This document shows, in pieces, positions 1-10,714 of a stretch of DNA of 64,000 nt. Every line of letters begins with the position of its first letter. Position 1 is the first letter of the stretch. The stretch covers positions 1,488,001 through 1,552,000 of the forward strand of contig JAXBDG010000003.1 of assembly GCA_036320915.1 (NCBI GenBank). Direction: 5' to 3'. Made by a program: the position numbers and the translations under genes. A model generated the notes under the pieces. That model was given only the letters and a program-made list of their open reading frames with translations, was not told the origin of the DNA and searched no databases. The DNA comes from Linnemannia elongata (taxonomy: Eukaryota > Mortierellomycota > Mortierellomycetes > Mortierellales > Mortierellaceae).

Positions 1-60
1 TGGGAGGGGAGGGAGCACAAAAGAGGGTGATGGCAGCGTAAGAAGTAAGAGGCGAGCACT

Positions 61-61
<1 letters not shown>

Positions 62-97
<36 letters not shown>
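62..97. repeat. Poly(A) run of 36
   Basis: An uninterrupted run of 36 A lies just beyond the 3' end of the Myb gene (stop at 181-179). On the Myb coding strand it reads as poly(T). It is a homopolymer microsatellite and is likely length-variable between isolates or error-prone in assembly. Confidence 0.9.
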
Positions 98-100
<3 letters not shown>

Positions 101-178
101 AGGGCATAGGCATTCGAGCAAGAAAAACAAAACAAGCCACGAAATCAGCAGTCCCTTTTTAAAAACGAAAAATTAATT

Positions 179-3022
179 TTAATAGTCCCCCTGAAGGCGG
201 TAGAGAGCGCGATGGACATCAAACTGCAGTCGGCACTGTTGAGCTGTGCGGCCCTTGAACTCCTTTGCAATCTCCTTCCAATCAATCTTGCGTTTGCCCT
301 TGTACCGCGGGGCCGGATCGACAAACCCCTGGTCATTGATTGCCGTGGTTCCTGACTCTGCCTTGGCTCTGGCTCGCTCCTCGTCGTCGTTCTTTCGACT
401 CAATTGATCCATAACAAGCTCCATCAACCGATCCCGCTCTTGTCCCGACCAACGACTCGTATCAACAACTGGATCCATCTTTTCTCTCCACTCGTTCCTA
501 CACTGATCAGGTGTCTTTCCGACCACAAACTCCGAGACAAGAGTCCACCTCTTCTTTCCGAACCGCGCTACTGCACTCTTGAGTCGCTCTCGATCCTGAT
601 CTGTCCAGGGCTCGTCCAATTTGTGTACATGGTGCGTCTTGCTGTACTTCCAGTTCTTCCGACACTGGCTCGCTGTGCGACCTGGGACCTGCCCTGCAAT
701 AAGCTCCCAGTCCGCATCCTCGCCAAAGATCTCAATGGCCGTCTCAAGCTGACTACGCTCCTTCTCCGAGAACCGTCCCGTCTTCTTGGCCTGCATACGC
801 CAATAACGCTCGTGTATCATCTGAGTAGCTCGGTGTGGTAAATATGCATCCCGGATCTTGTGCCACTGAAGTCCATATTCTTCGACTCCTTTCTTCAGCA
901 GCTCAACTTCATCGTCCGTCCAAAGCCTACGCTCAGTGTCCTTCTTGTCTTTATCATCACTCTCACGCTCAACCTCCACCTTACTCGGCTTGGACAAATG
1001 CTCCAATGAGTCTGGTCCAACTTCCAATGCGCCTTCCTTGTTGCCATATTTCGGCGCATCATCTGGCGTTGGGACGTGATTCTGGGACCAATACAGCCAT
1101 TTCGCTTCGCACTGCTCGGCCGTATACTGATAATCCAGCGCCTGGGCAACCGACGCCCATTTTACGACTCTGTTGGCCTGAAGGAAGGAGTTGACTGTTG
1201 CAACCAACATTCTCGATGCTTCCGCCGACCAAGACACCGTGCGCGGCTCCAGGTATGCTTTGGCAAGCTCGAGTGTCAGGTAACGAAAGAGCTCCGGGTC
1301 CTTGGGGAAATTGCGGGTTGTGCGGTCAAAATACAGTTGACAGTCGCGTCCGTGTCGGTACTCCAATCCCTCTGCAATTAAATCCCATGCATCCATCCTA
1401 GACTGGGTCGAAGGCTCGTGCGATGGCTTTAGTAACAACGGCCGCGGCTCTATGACTGACTGGGTCGAGCCGCTCTTATCTGACGATGAGGCTTCCTGGT
1501 CTAGTAGCGATCCTGCTTCTTGATACTCCATCCAGCGCCGCCAGAACTTTGTCTTCTCCGAGAAATCCCACTCACGCTCCAGCTGAGGCATGTCCAACTC
1601 TCTCCACCGGGCACGATAGTCGTTACTGGTCCGAATGACGTCACCAAAGGCTTCCTTGATCATGGTCCAAATCTTGGGCTGCAACTCTGGTGGCCCCAGT
1701 CGAATAACTGCTCGGAACAACCGCTCATCCTCCTCCGGCGTCCAGACTAGTTTGGCAACTGCCAGTTCGAGGTAGATCGAGCGAAGTCTCGATGCCGGAA
1801 ACTTGTTATTCAAGGCCCGCGAGATGGCTTCCCAATCGATAGTCTCCATGCTCGGATCCTGGACACTCGAGTTGTTGTCAGTAGCCGGCTGCTGATCGAG
1901 AGATAGTGGTGGCGGGCGCATCATCAAAGGGCCGAACGTTCCTACTTCTTCCCCCTCCTCTTCCTCTTCATCCGGATCATTCACTCCCAGAATCCTGAGA
2001 GGGTTGCTGTCGTAGATGGCCGAGGCTCTCTTGGCTGTCAAGTGCTTCTCCACGGCGCGAACAAGCTGGTCTCGATGATGCGGAGTGAAACCTTCCTTGT
2101 AGAGCCGAGTCCACTGCCCCCCTCGGACCTTCTTAGAATACCGCCGTTTCTCGATATGACTCTTCTGAATTCGAAGCCACTTTTCCTTGCAACTATCCTG
2201 GTTCCGCTGCAGCTGGTGGGCAATGATGCTCCAGGGTACCTTGGCAGTGACCATGAGCTCCAGCTGTTCCCGATCTTTGGCCTTCCATGGACCACGCTCC
2301 ATGTACGGCTGGGGTCTCACATTTGGCTTCTCCAGTGTCCCACTAAGAATCTTTTCTTTGATACTTGCCCCCCCTGACTCGTTTCCTGCTTCGACATCAT
2401 CCTCCTCCTCGTCCAACTCGCTCTCGATAGCATCTCCCAGAAAGGGATCCAAAAACCGATAGTAGCGCGAGTAGCAGGATGCAACGGTTCGGTTCAATTG
2501 AGCGCCGATCGTCCTCCATTTGACCCGTTGTTGCCGTAAATCGAAAAGAATCTCGTCTTCCTGGTGTGTCCAAGGAGACCCAGACTGTCGTGAGTTGGGT
2601 TTACGAGCTGCTAGACGTGGTTTGACCGAGGAGGAGGAAGAAGTTTGCGTGTGTGGAGTAGATGGCTCGTCCAGAACCGCAGTAGTTGCAGTTTGGTTGG
2701 GTGATAGTGTTGACAGTCGTGCATATCGAGGATATTCGGGTTGAAACAGTTGGTATCGTCCTCGAGTAAGCATATGCCGCGTTGCTGGGGTCATTGGACT
2801 GCCCTGTTGGAGGTTTCCGAAGAAAGGGACATGAAAGGATCGAGGGATTGCGTTTGCTCGAAAGAGACGAAGTGGTTGTGGTTGTGGTGAGCCATTGGCG
2901 ATGGTGGCGAGACAGGAGGCGATGAACTCTGTGGGTGAGCATGACTGGAATGATCGGCAGATCCATTTTGATCCCTGTGGTCGGTGAAGGAGAGGTCCCG
3001 TCTGCGGGACATGGCGTCGCAT
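179..3022 (-). CDS. Multi-repeat Myb/SANT DNA-binding protein
   Basis: Single-exon gene of 947 residues when started at the ATG at 3022-3020. The open frame runs on to 3247, but that part would lie in the leader and is hydrophobic and unlike the rest. I see about eight Myb/SANT-like helical units with spaced tryptophans: roughly residues 149-190 (SPWTHQEDE), 244-285, 427-477, 598-645, 700-743, 750-794 (GRFSEKERSQ, ending GRTASQCRKNW), 805-848 (DEPWTDQDRERL) and a last one from about 857, interrupted by a charged insert and closing with GRTAQQCRLQF. Acidic stretches lie near 201-215 and 350-360. Such arrays occur in SNAPc subunit 4-like and other nuclear DNA-binding proteins, so a transcriptional or chromatin role is inferred, not shown. 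The last three complete units resemble the canonical R1R2R3 type most; the middle units are divergent. It lies 225 bases downstream of the PH-LRR gene on the same strand. Confidence 0.8.
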   Translation of the reverse strand: MRRHVPQTGPLLHRPQGSKWICRSFQSCSPTEFIASCLATIANGSPQPQPLRLFRANAIPRSFHVPFFGNLQQGSPMTPATRHMLTRGRYQLFQPEYPRYARLSTLSPNQTATTAVLDEPSTPHTQTSSSSSVKPRLAARKPNSRQSGSPWTHQEDEILFDLRQQRVKWRTIGAQLNRTVASCYSRYYRFLDPFLGDAIESELDEEEDDVEAGNESGGASIKEKILSGTLEKPNVRPQPYMERGPWKAKDREQLELMVTAKVPWSIIAHQLQRNQDSCKEKWLRIQKSHIEKRRYSKKVRGGQWTRLYKEGFTPHHRDQLVRAVEKHLTAKRASAIYDSNPLRILGVNDPDEEEEEGEEVGTFGPLMMRPPPLSLDQQPATDNNSSVQDPSMETIDWEAISRALNNKFPASRLRSIYLELAVAKLVWTPEEDERLFRAVIRLGPPELQPKIWTMIKEAFGDVIRTSNDYRARWRELDMPQLEREWDFSEKTKFWRRWMEYQEAGSLLDQEASSSDKSGSTQSVIEPRPLLLKPSHEPSTQSRMDAWDLIAEGLEYRHGRDCQLYFDRTTRNFPKDPELFRYLTLELAKAYLEPRTVSWSAEASRMLVATVNSFLQANRVVKWASVAQALDYQYTAEQCEAKWLYWSQNHVPTPDDAPKYGNKEGALEVGPDSLEHLSKPSKVEVERESDDKDKKDTERRLWTDDEVELLKKGVEEYGLQWHKIRDAYLPHRATQMIHERYWRMQAKKTGRFSEKERSQLETAIEIFGEDADWELIAGQVPGRTASQCRKNWKYSKTHHVHKLDEPWTDQDRERLKSAVARFGKKRWTLVSEFVVGKTPDQCRNEWREKMDPVVDTSRWSGQERDRLMELVMDQLSRKNDDEERARAKAESGTTAINDQGFVDPAPRYKGKRKIDWKEIAKEFKGRTAQQCRLQFDVHRALYRLQGDY

Positions 3023-3138
3023 CGGAGTGTCGAGAGTCTGAGTGGTGAAAGTAGGAAAAAAGATTCCCTCCTGCTCGAGAAAATAACCCACAAAAATAAC
3101 CATACGGAGATGCGCCACCAAATGGAACGAAGAATTAT

Positions 3139-3144
3139 TTATTA
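3139..3144 (-). terminator. AATAAA polyadenylation signal of the PH-LRR gene
   Basis: The plus strand reads TTTATT, which is AATAAA on the minus strand, about 100 bases past the stop at 3249-3247. It lies within the short gap before the Myb start, so the transcript ends close to, or overlaps, the leader of the next gene. Confidence 0.5.
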
Positions 3145-3246
3145 AATACAAGGGATGAATCATGAGGGAATGAATGAAGAATCGTGTATGGAATACTGTA
3201 GCATAGGTTCGTTGGTATGGTATGTCAATGAGATAGAAGTAAAGCA

Positions 3247-6200
3247 CTATGCGCGTCTGTTGTCGCGGCGTTGCTGGAGGAGCTCACGGTCGCGCTCACG
3301 CTCTCGCCGGCGCTCGCGATCGCGGATGACAGCCTCCATCGCTGCCTTGTTTCGGTCAACCACCGTAGCAATACCGTCGATCGTCTTCTCGATCCTGGAA
3401 CAAGCCTCAGTACTCTGTTGACGTTGTCGGAGAATCTGGGCCAAACGTTCCTTCCACTCGGCCGCATCCTTGCCGGTGGCATGGTTCAACAGGAACCGGA
3501 TTTCTTGCTCGGACTTGTAGGTCTCGAGCATTGCCTCCTTGAGTGCACTCGTCTGCTTTAACACATCCTTGACAGGTGGCGCAAAGTAGGCGAGCGTGCT
3601 GTTGTAGTGTCGGCTGCTAGTAGGGACTTGCTCCGTGCCTCCTTGGTGGAAGGCAGACAGAATAGCATTGAATCCGTCGACAGTAACCTAACATAGCAAG
3701 CATGATAAAAAAGAAGGAACACCGTTAGAACCTCAATGTAAAAAGATCTGCAGGCAAAATAAAATAATAACAAAAGAAACGATAAGCAAACTTACATCGT
3801 TCTCGTCCATGTCGAGCCAGACAAGACTTTGGTTGATGCGCAGGGCCTCGGCCAAAGCCAAAGCACCTTCGTCCTTGAAGCGGTTACGTCTGACATCCAG
3901 CTTGGTCAGGTAGCGACTGGAGCTCAGGCCCTGGAACGACCTCCACAGGTTTCTGCCCATTCTTGAGGTCAACTCATCAGTCTCCTCACCCTGGATCAAC
4001 AACTCTTCCAATCGAGATGCCTCAGACGCCAACATCTGGCCCAAGAGCTTGCAGGTCTCGACATCTGGATCCCTGCTGGAGGCAAGCGAAACGGCGCTGA
4101 GATCGAGCTTCTTGAGGGTAAAGTTCTGACTGAGACTCAGGAAGAGCTGTCGCAGAGCTTGTTCGCTCCAGCAGGTACGGCGCAGACCCAACGAAGTAGT
4201 CGTCTCGCCACTGGAGAGGATGTTGACAAGGTTCTCGGGAAGGTCTTGGCCATCGGAAAGAAGGTTTCGGCCAGCGCAGATCTCGACCTTTTGGTTTCCG
4301 CTTTGACCAACAGCGTCCAGGATGCTCGCAAACTGGCTGCCGTCCAAGCCACAGCCCTCAACCTTGAGCTGCTCAAGGGTCTCGCACTCTGGGCTTGAAA
4401 TCCAAGAAAGAATCTGGTCCAGAGTCGACGGATGCAAGGCCATGCCGCTGAGATCCAAGCGCTTCAGGAATCCGCCACAGTTGGCCAGGGTCTCTGCCAT
4501 CAGGATGGGTGACTTGCTCCACGACGTCAGATCCGACAGATCCAGCTTCTCGAGACACATGGAGTGCTTGAGGAACATGTCCAAGATGAACGAGTTGACC
4601 TTGCTCTCTGGGTTGCCTTGAATTCCAAAGAACTCGAGGGTGTGTGAGGCGACGTCTGGATTGGCGACGAAGGCGTGCATGACCTGGTTGATGCCATCGC
4701 CAGTAATTTGACAGGAACCGACATCGAGGTAGTGGAGGGTTCCCGCATGCTTGACGATTCCTTTGGCAAGCGTCATGACGTCAGCACCGTCGGTGGCATG
4801 GTTGCCGTAGAGGTCGAGCGACTCGAGACGGAGACCAATAGTGTAGCCATCGCGAATAGCACGGCCGATGCTTCCAATAGCACTCGTATCCAGACGGCAG
4901 CCATGGAGGTCCAGGACACGAATCTGTGGGTTGCCCATGATCAACTCGTAAAACTCTTGGTCTGGACGAAGACCATAGCGGAGGGTTCCATCTCTGAGCG
5001 TCTTGGTCTTTTGGAGGTTCTCAAATGAGATGTCGTGGAAGCTGATATCTTTGAAGGTGGTGTTAAATCGCAGGGCACGAAGAAGACACTTCATCTCCTC
5101 GACTGAGTAGTCGCGCTTGTTGTCAGGACTGTCACCTGCCTTGCCGACCGTAATGCTGAATCCATCGATGACGACATTATTGAAGACCTTGCGATCCAGA
5201 CCCATGGCGTGACACTCGGCGCGCAGTAACTCGTCGAACCCAAGGTCGGTGAGATGTTCCTTGGATGGTACAGGGATAGGCCTCGACATAGTCTCGGAAA
5301 GAGATAGCTCGATGCCCTTCCTGCCGATAGGGTAGAGCCAGCGCAAGCTCTCGACACGTGCACGGATGGCGATGATGATCTCTCGTGCGCGAGCAGAGGC
5401 AAAGGTCATAACGACCGTCCTTTGGCGCAATGTGGTTCCAAAAGCCAAGGTGAAGGTGTCGTCCTTTTCCTTGTAGTGGATGGTCCTGATGGTCAAGATC
5501 GGGTACTGCAGGATGTTGCGTTCGTCCTTCAAGTCATCCTTGGAGCTGCTGTTGCCGAGGTTGTGGGGCAAAATGTGGATGTGCGTGGCTCCGACAGCGA
5601 TCACGATGGCCTTGTTCTCGAGCGCCACCTTGGTTTCTGAGGGGGCGTTCTCTTGCACTGGGACTCCTTTGATCCGCTGCGCCCTAAAGAATGCACGCCA
5701 CATGCCTCCTGCTGCAAGGGCTGTTGGGTGGTTCTCGGCGACGTTGGAGGGCAGAGCAATGTAGTCCTCCTGAAGCTTGTCCTGAACCCACTGACGCTGC
5801 CTGGTACCCTTGAGGATCAATCCTGCTTGAGCGGCATGGTAGTTGCAGCCCTGGCGCAGTTCCTTCAACCAAGAGTCGACCTGATCCACAGCTGGGCTAA
5901 AGTGCATGGTGGCGGGCTGGGACGAGATCGAGACAAGATACTCGATGACGATTTGGGTCTCTGTTCCAGCAGGCTGGTATGTGTAGACACCAATGATCGA
6001 GTTGAGGGACAAGATGCGGTGATCCTTGGAGATCAATGCCGTCTGCTGCGGTGTCAAGATCTGATGGCCCGAGGAAGACGACCAAACAGACTGGTTGCCA
6101 AAGACCTTGGCAGCCTTTTCCATGGATTTGTACTTGAGCAGACTGGAGTTGGTCAGCATGAGGTATTCCTTGGAATCCTTGCGGAAAAGGCCTCCCTCTG

Positions 6201-7749
6201 AGTGAACTGCGGTACCGCCAAAGAGGATGAGCGAGTCGGCAGGGTACTGGTCCTGCGAGGGCATCATGAAGGATTCAATGGGGACGTGAGGTTGGCCATG
6301 GTAGAACTCTTGCGCGTTCGCTCCGACGGCATTTCTGGGCACGAGGGAGTTAAGGCTGGCGGAAGAGTCGTCGGTTGAGATGGTTGTGACTGAATAGGTG
6401 CGGCTGCGAGTGCCGGAGGAGGTGGGGGGCTGGACCTGCTGAGGCTGTCCGCTTGGCCGACGCACATCTTTTGTCGATTCGAGTGTCGAAAGAAAAGGAG
6501 AAAGGGAATTAATTTAGGTTTATGTGTCTTGAGGGCACTCAAGGAGAATAGAGTTTTCCAGTGGTTGAAGGTCTGTGACTGTGATTGCGACCACGTTCCT
6601 GAAACATTAGCGATGACAGGCTCGAGGCATGGCCATTGCTCTCACGGGACAACAACACACACACCCACCCACAGTCGATTCGACTGATGCACCCTTCTCT
6701 TCGAATGTCTTGTCTTGTCTTGCTGTTCATATACAGATACATATATCACACACACACACTCACACACACACATCTCACTCTCCTGCACACCCATCTCTCT
6801 CTCACTCTCTCCTCTCCCTCTCCCTCTGTTTCTATTTCACCTCCTGCAGCATCGATAATGGTGTCTCTCTCCTGTACTATTTGTTTTGCTTACCGTTAAG
6901 AGAGAGGTTGGGAAAGTCGTTCAGCAATGGGGATGTCGTGGGTGTCATATGGGGGCTCGGCAGAGTCATGCCTGCTCCTCCAGATCTTGATCCCTGTCTT
7001 GGGGGAATGTCGGGAGGGTGAGAGTAACCGGTGTGATGCTGCCTTGCATACAAATTGCCGCTGTTCATGGGAGACTGCAGTTGCTGTTGTGGATCAGATA
7101 AAAGCTGAGGGCTGGACATGACCTGAGGATTCGAGAGCAATTGAGGACTCGAAAAAATCCCGACATCAGAGGAATAGTATCCTGCATAGTCGGATTGATC
7201 CTCCAGGAAGGAGTCGGGGAGAGAAAGAGGTGGAGGCATCATCTGAACGCTGCCACTGGAAGGGAGGCCTGGGGACATGTGAGGGGATCTGTGAGAGGAT
7301 GTAGAGGAGATGGATCCGCTTTGATATCCCTGATGTTGGTATTGTTGCTGCTGCTGTGGTTGTTGATGGTGAGGGTAGGTGATGGATCCGGAGCGCATGC
7401 TATCGTCTCGACTAGAGGTTGACATGGCAGAGGGAGGGAGTTGGAATGTCATGGGTGAGGGAGGGACCTGCGACGACTGGTAGCCGTAGGGTGTGGATCG
7501 AGGTGAAGGTCGAGGAGATTGAGAATGAGTTGAAGGAGTGTAATATGGATCCGATTGAAAGTGAGAGTTATATTGGGAGGAAGTCATGATGGGCGATGAC
7601 GAGGACTCGGACCGCTGTCGACTTTGGCGAGGGGGTCGTTGGGGAATGCTGCCGCTGCTATTGTTGCTGTGGGGCACGATCTCGTCAGAGTTGGATGCGC
7701 TCCCTGTGCTTCTGTATGCCTGAGGCGAACGAAGTCCAGTAGAAGCCAT
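3247..7749 (-). CDS. PH and leucine-rich-repeat protein (CARMIL-like)
   Basis: Three exons by my reading: 7749-6894, 6467-3796 and 3687-3247, giving about 1322 residues. Donors are GTAAGC (6893) and GTAAGT (3795); both joins keep frame (phase 1 and phase 0). Residues 1-285 are disordered and rich in S, P and Q. A PH-like fold follows at about 365-500 (GLFRKDSKEYLML to DSWLKELRQGC), then a second PH-like stretch of beta segments, then many leucine-rich repeats of the RNI type (for example LRVLDLHGC-like and LKKLDLS units). The C-terminus is a charged, probably coiled-coil tail rich in R and E. PH plus LRR resembles CARMIL-type actin/membrane regulators; that role is inferred. The middle exon has no ATG at its 5' end and reads on only from a GTG, which supports joining the upstream exon across the 426-base intron. 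An alternative is two separate genes, but the frame and splice match argue against it. Confidence 0.7.
6747..6840. repeat. CA and CT microsatellites in intron 1 of the PH-LRR gene
   Basis: An interrupted (CA)n tract near 6747-6774 is followed by CT-rich repeats to about 6840. Both lie inside the predicted first intron (6468-6893) and help explain its unusual length compared with the roughly 100-base introns elsewhere. Confidence 0.8.
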
Positions 7750-8813
7750 ACTTGTGAGAATTGCGGAATGAATGGTGGATAGATTGTGCCGGGTTGCTAT
7801 GAAGAAGAGAAGGGAAAGGAGACATGGGTTTAGTAGTCAAGATGAATGTGCTCATGGCTGAGAGGAGGTATCACTATCAACATACATCGAGGAAGATATT
7901 CTTACAAAGAGTGGGGAGGAGTTGTTGGAGTCGATTTTTCAGTAAGTGTAGAGTGTTAGTCTAACGGTTCAGCAGAAGGAGGTGAAGATGAGGAGATGAA
8001 GAAAGAAGAGAAAGAGAATAAATATAATGCAAAGGGACGGCGGTGGTGGTGAAGGAGAGGAAGAAAAGGAGAGAAGGGAAGGAGAAAATTGAAGAAGAGG
8101 AGAGCAAAGAAGAAGAAAGGTAAAGAGGGAGGTGGAGGAGAACGAAATAATCAAAAATTACAAAAGATGGCGAATGTGGTTTATGTGGGATGTGTCTCTG
8201 TGTTGAATTAAAAATTTAAAAGGAAAGAAAAAAAAGAAAGAAGGAAAAAAAACGATCAAATCAAAGAGAAGTCATTCCATAGGTGCGAAGGGTGTGCATT
8301 AAGCAGCCAGCCGTGGGCAACGTGCACAAGAATGGAGACTGTGGCGTTGGTGAGTCGTGGTAATCTTGCCAATCCACTACGATTGGATTGAACTCTCATA
8401 CCTACATTACTCTCGTCCCAGTCCCATCTTTCTTTCTCTCTTTGTACCCCTTTTACTCTCTTCATCTTGCTCGCCTGGCCCCCCTTTTTTTTGTTTTCGC
8501 CGACCATCACCAATGCTGTGTACCGCAATCTTGTACCAAAAAAAACATCGACGTCCATTGCTCCTCACTTCATTATAATTCACTCACTAACCCCTTACAA
8601 TCTTACATACACATCAGCCACCAATGGGTCCAGAGCAGTCTAACGGTAAAGAAAACAAGATTGAATTTTTATATGTAGATAATTGATCCCACCAGTCAGT
8701 TCGCAGAATAACTTTCATGCAAACCCCATTGGGCGCCCGTGAGATAGAGCTTCGTTGAATGGCTATTTCTGAACAACAGCAGGGGAAAGGTGGAAGCGAC
8801 GCTTTTTCATTCA

Positions 8814-8836
8814 TTTTTTTTTTTTTTTTTTTTTTT
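8814..8836. repeat. Poly(T) run of 23
   Basis: Homopolymer T tract in the intergenic region, with no gene assigned nearby. Confidence 0.9.
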
Positions 8837-10701
8837 GCTCTTATTCGTTCACTCGACTGGTAGTAAAATCACTTGACTGACGAGTAGGGCGTTGGAGTAG
8901 GAGTAGGAATTGGCAAAGAGGCCGGACCTTTTTTTTTTTATCTTTCATTCTTCAACAATAACAGCATCTAGGTACAGCTTGAGTGTACCCGTTTGGGCAA
9001 GGAAAATGAACAAACCGAAAAGGACACGGAATGATTGCTAGGGCGGGAACCGATTGAGCTCTTTAGCCTAAGAAAAGTTCTATGAGTGTTCCGCCCCGCC
9101 CAGGTCAAGTCTAGCCCAGTGACACTTAGGGCTTTACCGACCGACCAACAGTAAATTGTCCCCATTTTGGCTTGTTCTCGCTCTCTCGCTCTCTTATTTC
9201 AGCGGGTACTGAAGTGGTCGATCCAAAGAGTGCGAAGAGGGACCCCTAGAAGAGGTCCAACGGTTACACCGCCTAGCCTTTCCAGCCAATCAGAGCCGTT
9301 GATCAGTGCAACGTGCGTTAACGCGTTGACCAGTGAGCCACCTAAACCTTGTTTGTGTTTACGGGACCATCCATTCATTGTCTGCATTTGAGTCGCATAC
9401 CTTTGCCTTTCTTTCCTCCTATCTTTCTTGGCCAGGCTCAACACTTTCCTCTTGCCTAACCAACAAAACACAACACAACACCTCAAAGGTCCTCTTTTGA
9501 CCATATTCTCGCCCCACTCTCTCATCCTTTTTTTTCAGCTTTGCTTTCTTTCTCCAACTTTCACACATCTATTTTTTTATGTCTGTGGAATGGATCGTTG
9601 GAATCAATTAAAGTGTTCTGAGATAGATTAAGAAGTGAGCTCGCTCGTCCTCTCCTCTCTGGTACTTTTTTTTCGTCGTTCGGCGTCGCCCCATAACCAG
9701 AGCGCTCGATCTCGGCAAATCGGAGTGGACGCCCACTCTCTCATCCTCTTGTTGACTTCTCCTTCCTTCACAGATCGATCATCCCCGCCGTTCGTTCGCT
9801 TCCTTGTTTCAGTCACCATTGACGATGATTCTTTTCTCCTCGTGTGCCCTTTGGAATTTTAAAATTCACTGATGGTCGGATACCATTGAAAGAACGAATC
9901 AACAAGACCGCAGTTGCCCATGTGAGACTGAGAAGAGGTGCACTGCGTTATTTTTTCCGCCTTTTCTTCCGACACACTCGCAAACTTTCAAAAGGGCAAG
10001 GGGGGAGGAAAAAAAACGAGATGGAAAAGAACGGGTAAGGGTACTTGTACCACACTTCGTTCGATAGATAAATATTATTGACAAATATAAACCCGCTGGA
10101 TCTTTTTTCTTCTCTTCGTATGAAAGAGCACCCTCATTCATCATTCCCAAGGGAAACGTGTTTACTTTTCATTCTGTTACTGTTGTCTATCTTTATTTGT
10201 GCGGAGGAGTAGGGTGGGTACACTCGTGGCCTGCTTGTTACTCTGATAAAACCATCCATTGCACATTTGTTCTTTTTCACTTGTCATTCTTCTTCATCAT
10301 CTTCGCCCCGCTGTCGCGTCGTATGTATTGTCCTACTTCAATGGTGAACTCGTTCCTAATTTTTCGTCAATGATGATGTTCAGAGGTGAACTTGCTCACG
10401 CGACCATAGAGAAAGTGGAGCAATTAGTACTAGTCTTACTGTACTGCCCACTGACCATACTTGTTTTTTTTCATCACACGACTACTTGCCTCAATTAAAG
10501 CAGAGGTACGGTGGAGCGAGTACAAGAGGCGGAAAAAAAACGAAATGCAATGTTTTTTGCGGACCAGGCGCTAGTGGTGAAAAAGTGGAGGACAGAGGGA
10601 GGAAAAAGCGCTTCACCATATGCCCCCGTGTTTTTAGAGTGTTTTTTACTTGTTATCTTTGAGTTCATATTCTTTTCATGCATGAAAGGAAGTTACTTCA
10701 T

Positions 10702-10707
10702 TTTATT
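10702..10707 (-). terminator. AATAAA polyadenylation signal of the XRN-like gene
   Basis: TTTATT on the plus strand, that is AATAAA on the coding strand, only about 8 bases past the stop codon (10717-10715). This would give a very short 3' untranslated region. Confidence 0.45.
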
Positions 10708-10714
10708 GCTTTGT

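Larger units (their letters stand above)
7750..10714. other. Intergenic region, no supported gene
   Basis: Nearly 3 kb between the start of the PH-LRR gene and the 3' end of the XRN-like gene. The first 500 bases are purine-rich on the plus strand, that is pyrimidine-rich upstream of the minus-strand gene, as in other leaders here. A 23-T run lies at 8814-8836. Around 9280-9640 there is a CCAAT sequence, an ACGCGT hexamer (9321-9326) and a pyrimidine-rich leader-like stretch followed by short ATG frames only. Open frames are short and of biased composition, so I call no gene. Confidence 0.6.

Noticed and set aside
3023..3247. N-terminal extension of the Myb frame to the PH-LRR stop
   Set aside because: Hydrophobic and unlike the rest; it lies over the 3' untranslated region and AATAAA of the upstream gene.
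8256..8558. 100-codon minus-strand frame in the 7750-10714 gap
   Set aside because: Biased composition (K, R, G rich), no motif, no splice partners that lead to a longer coding frame.
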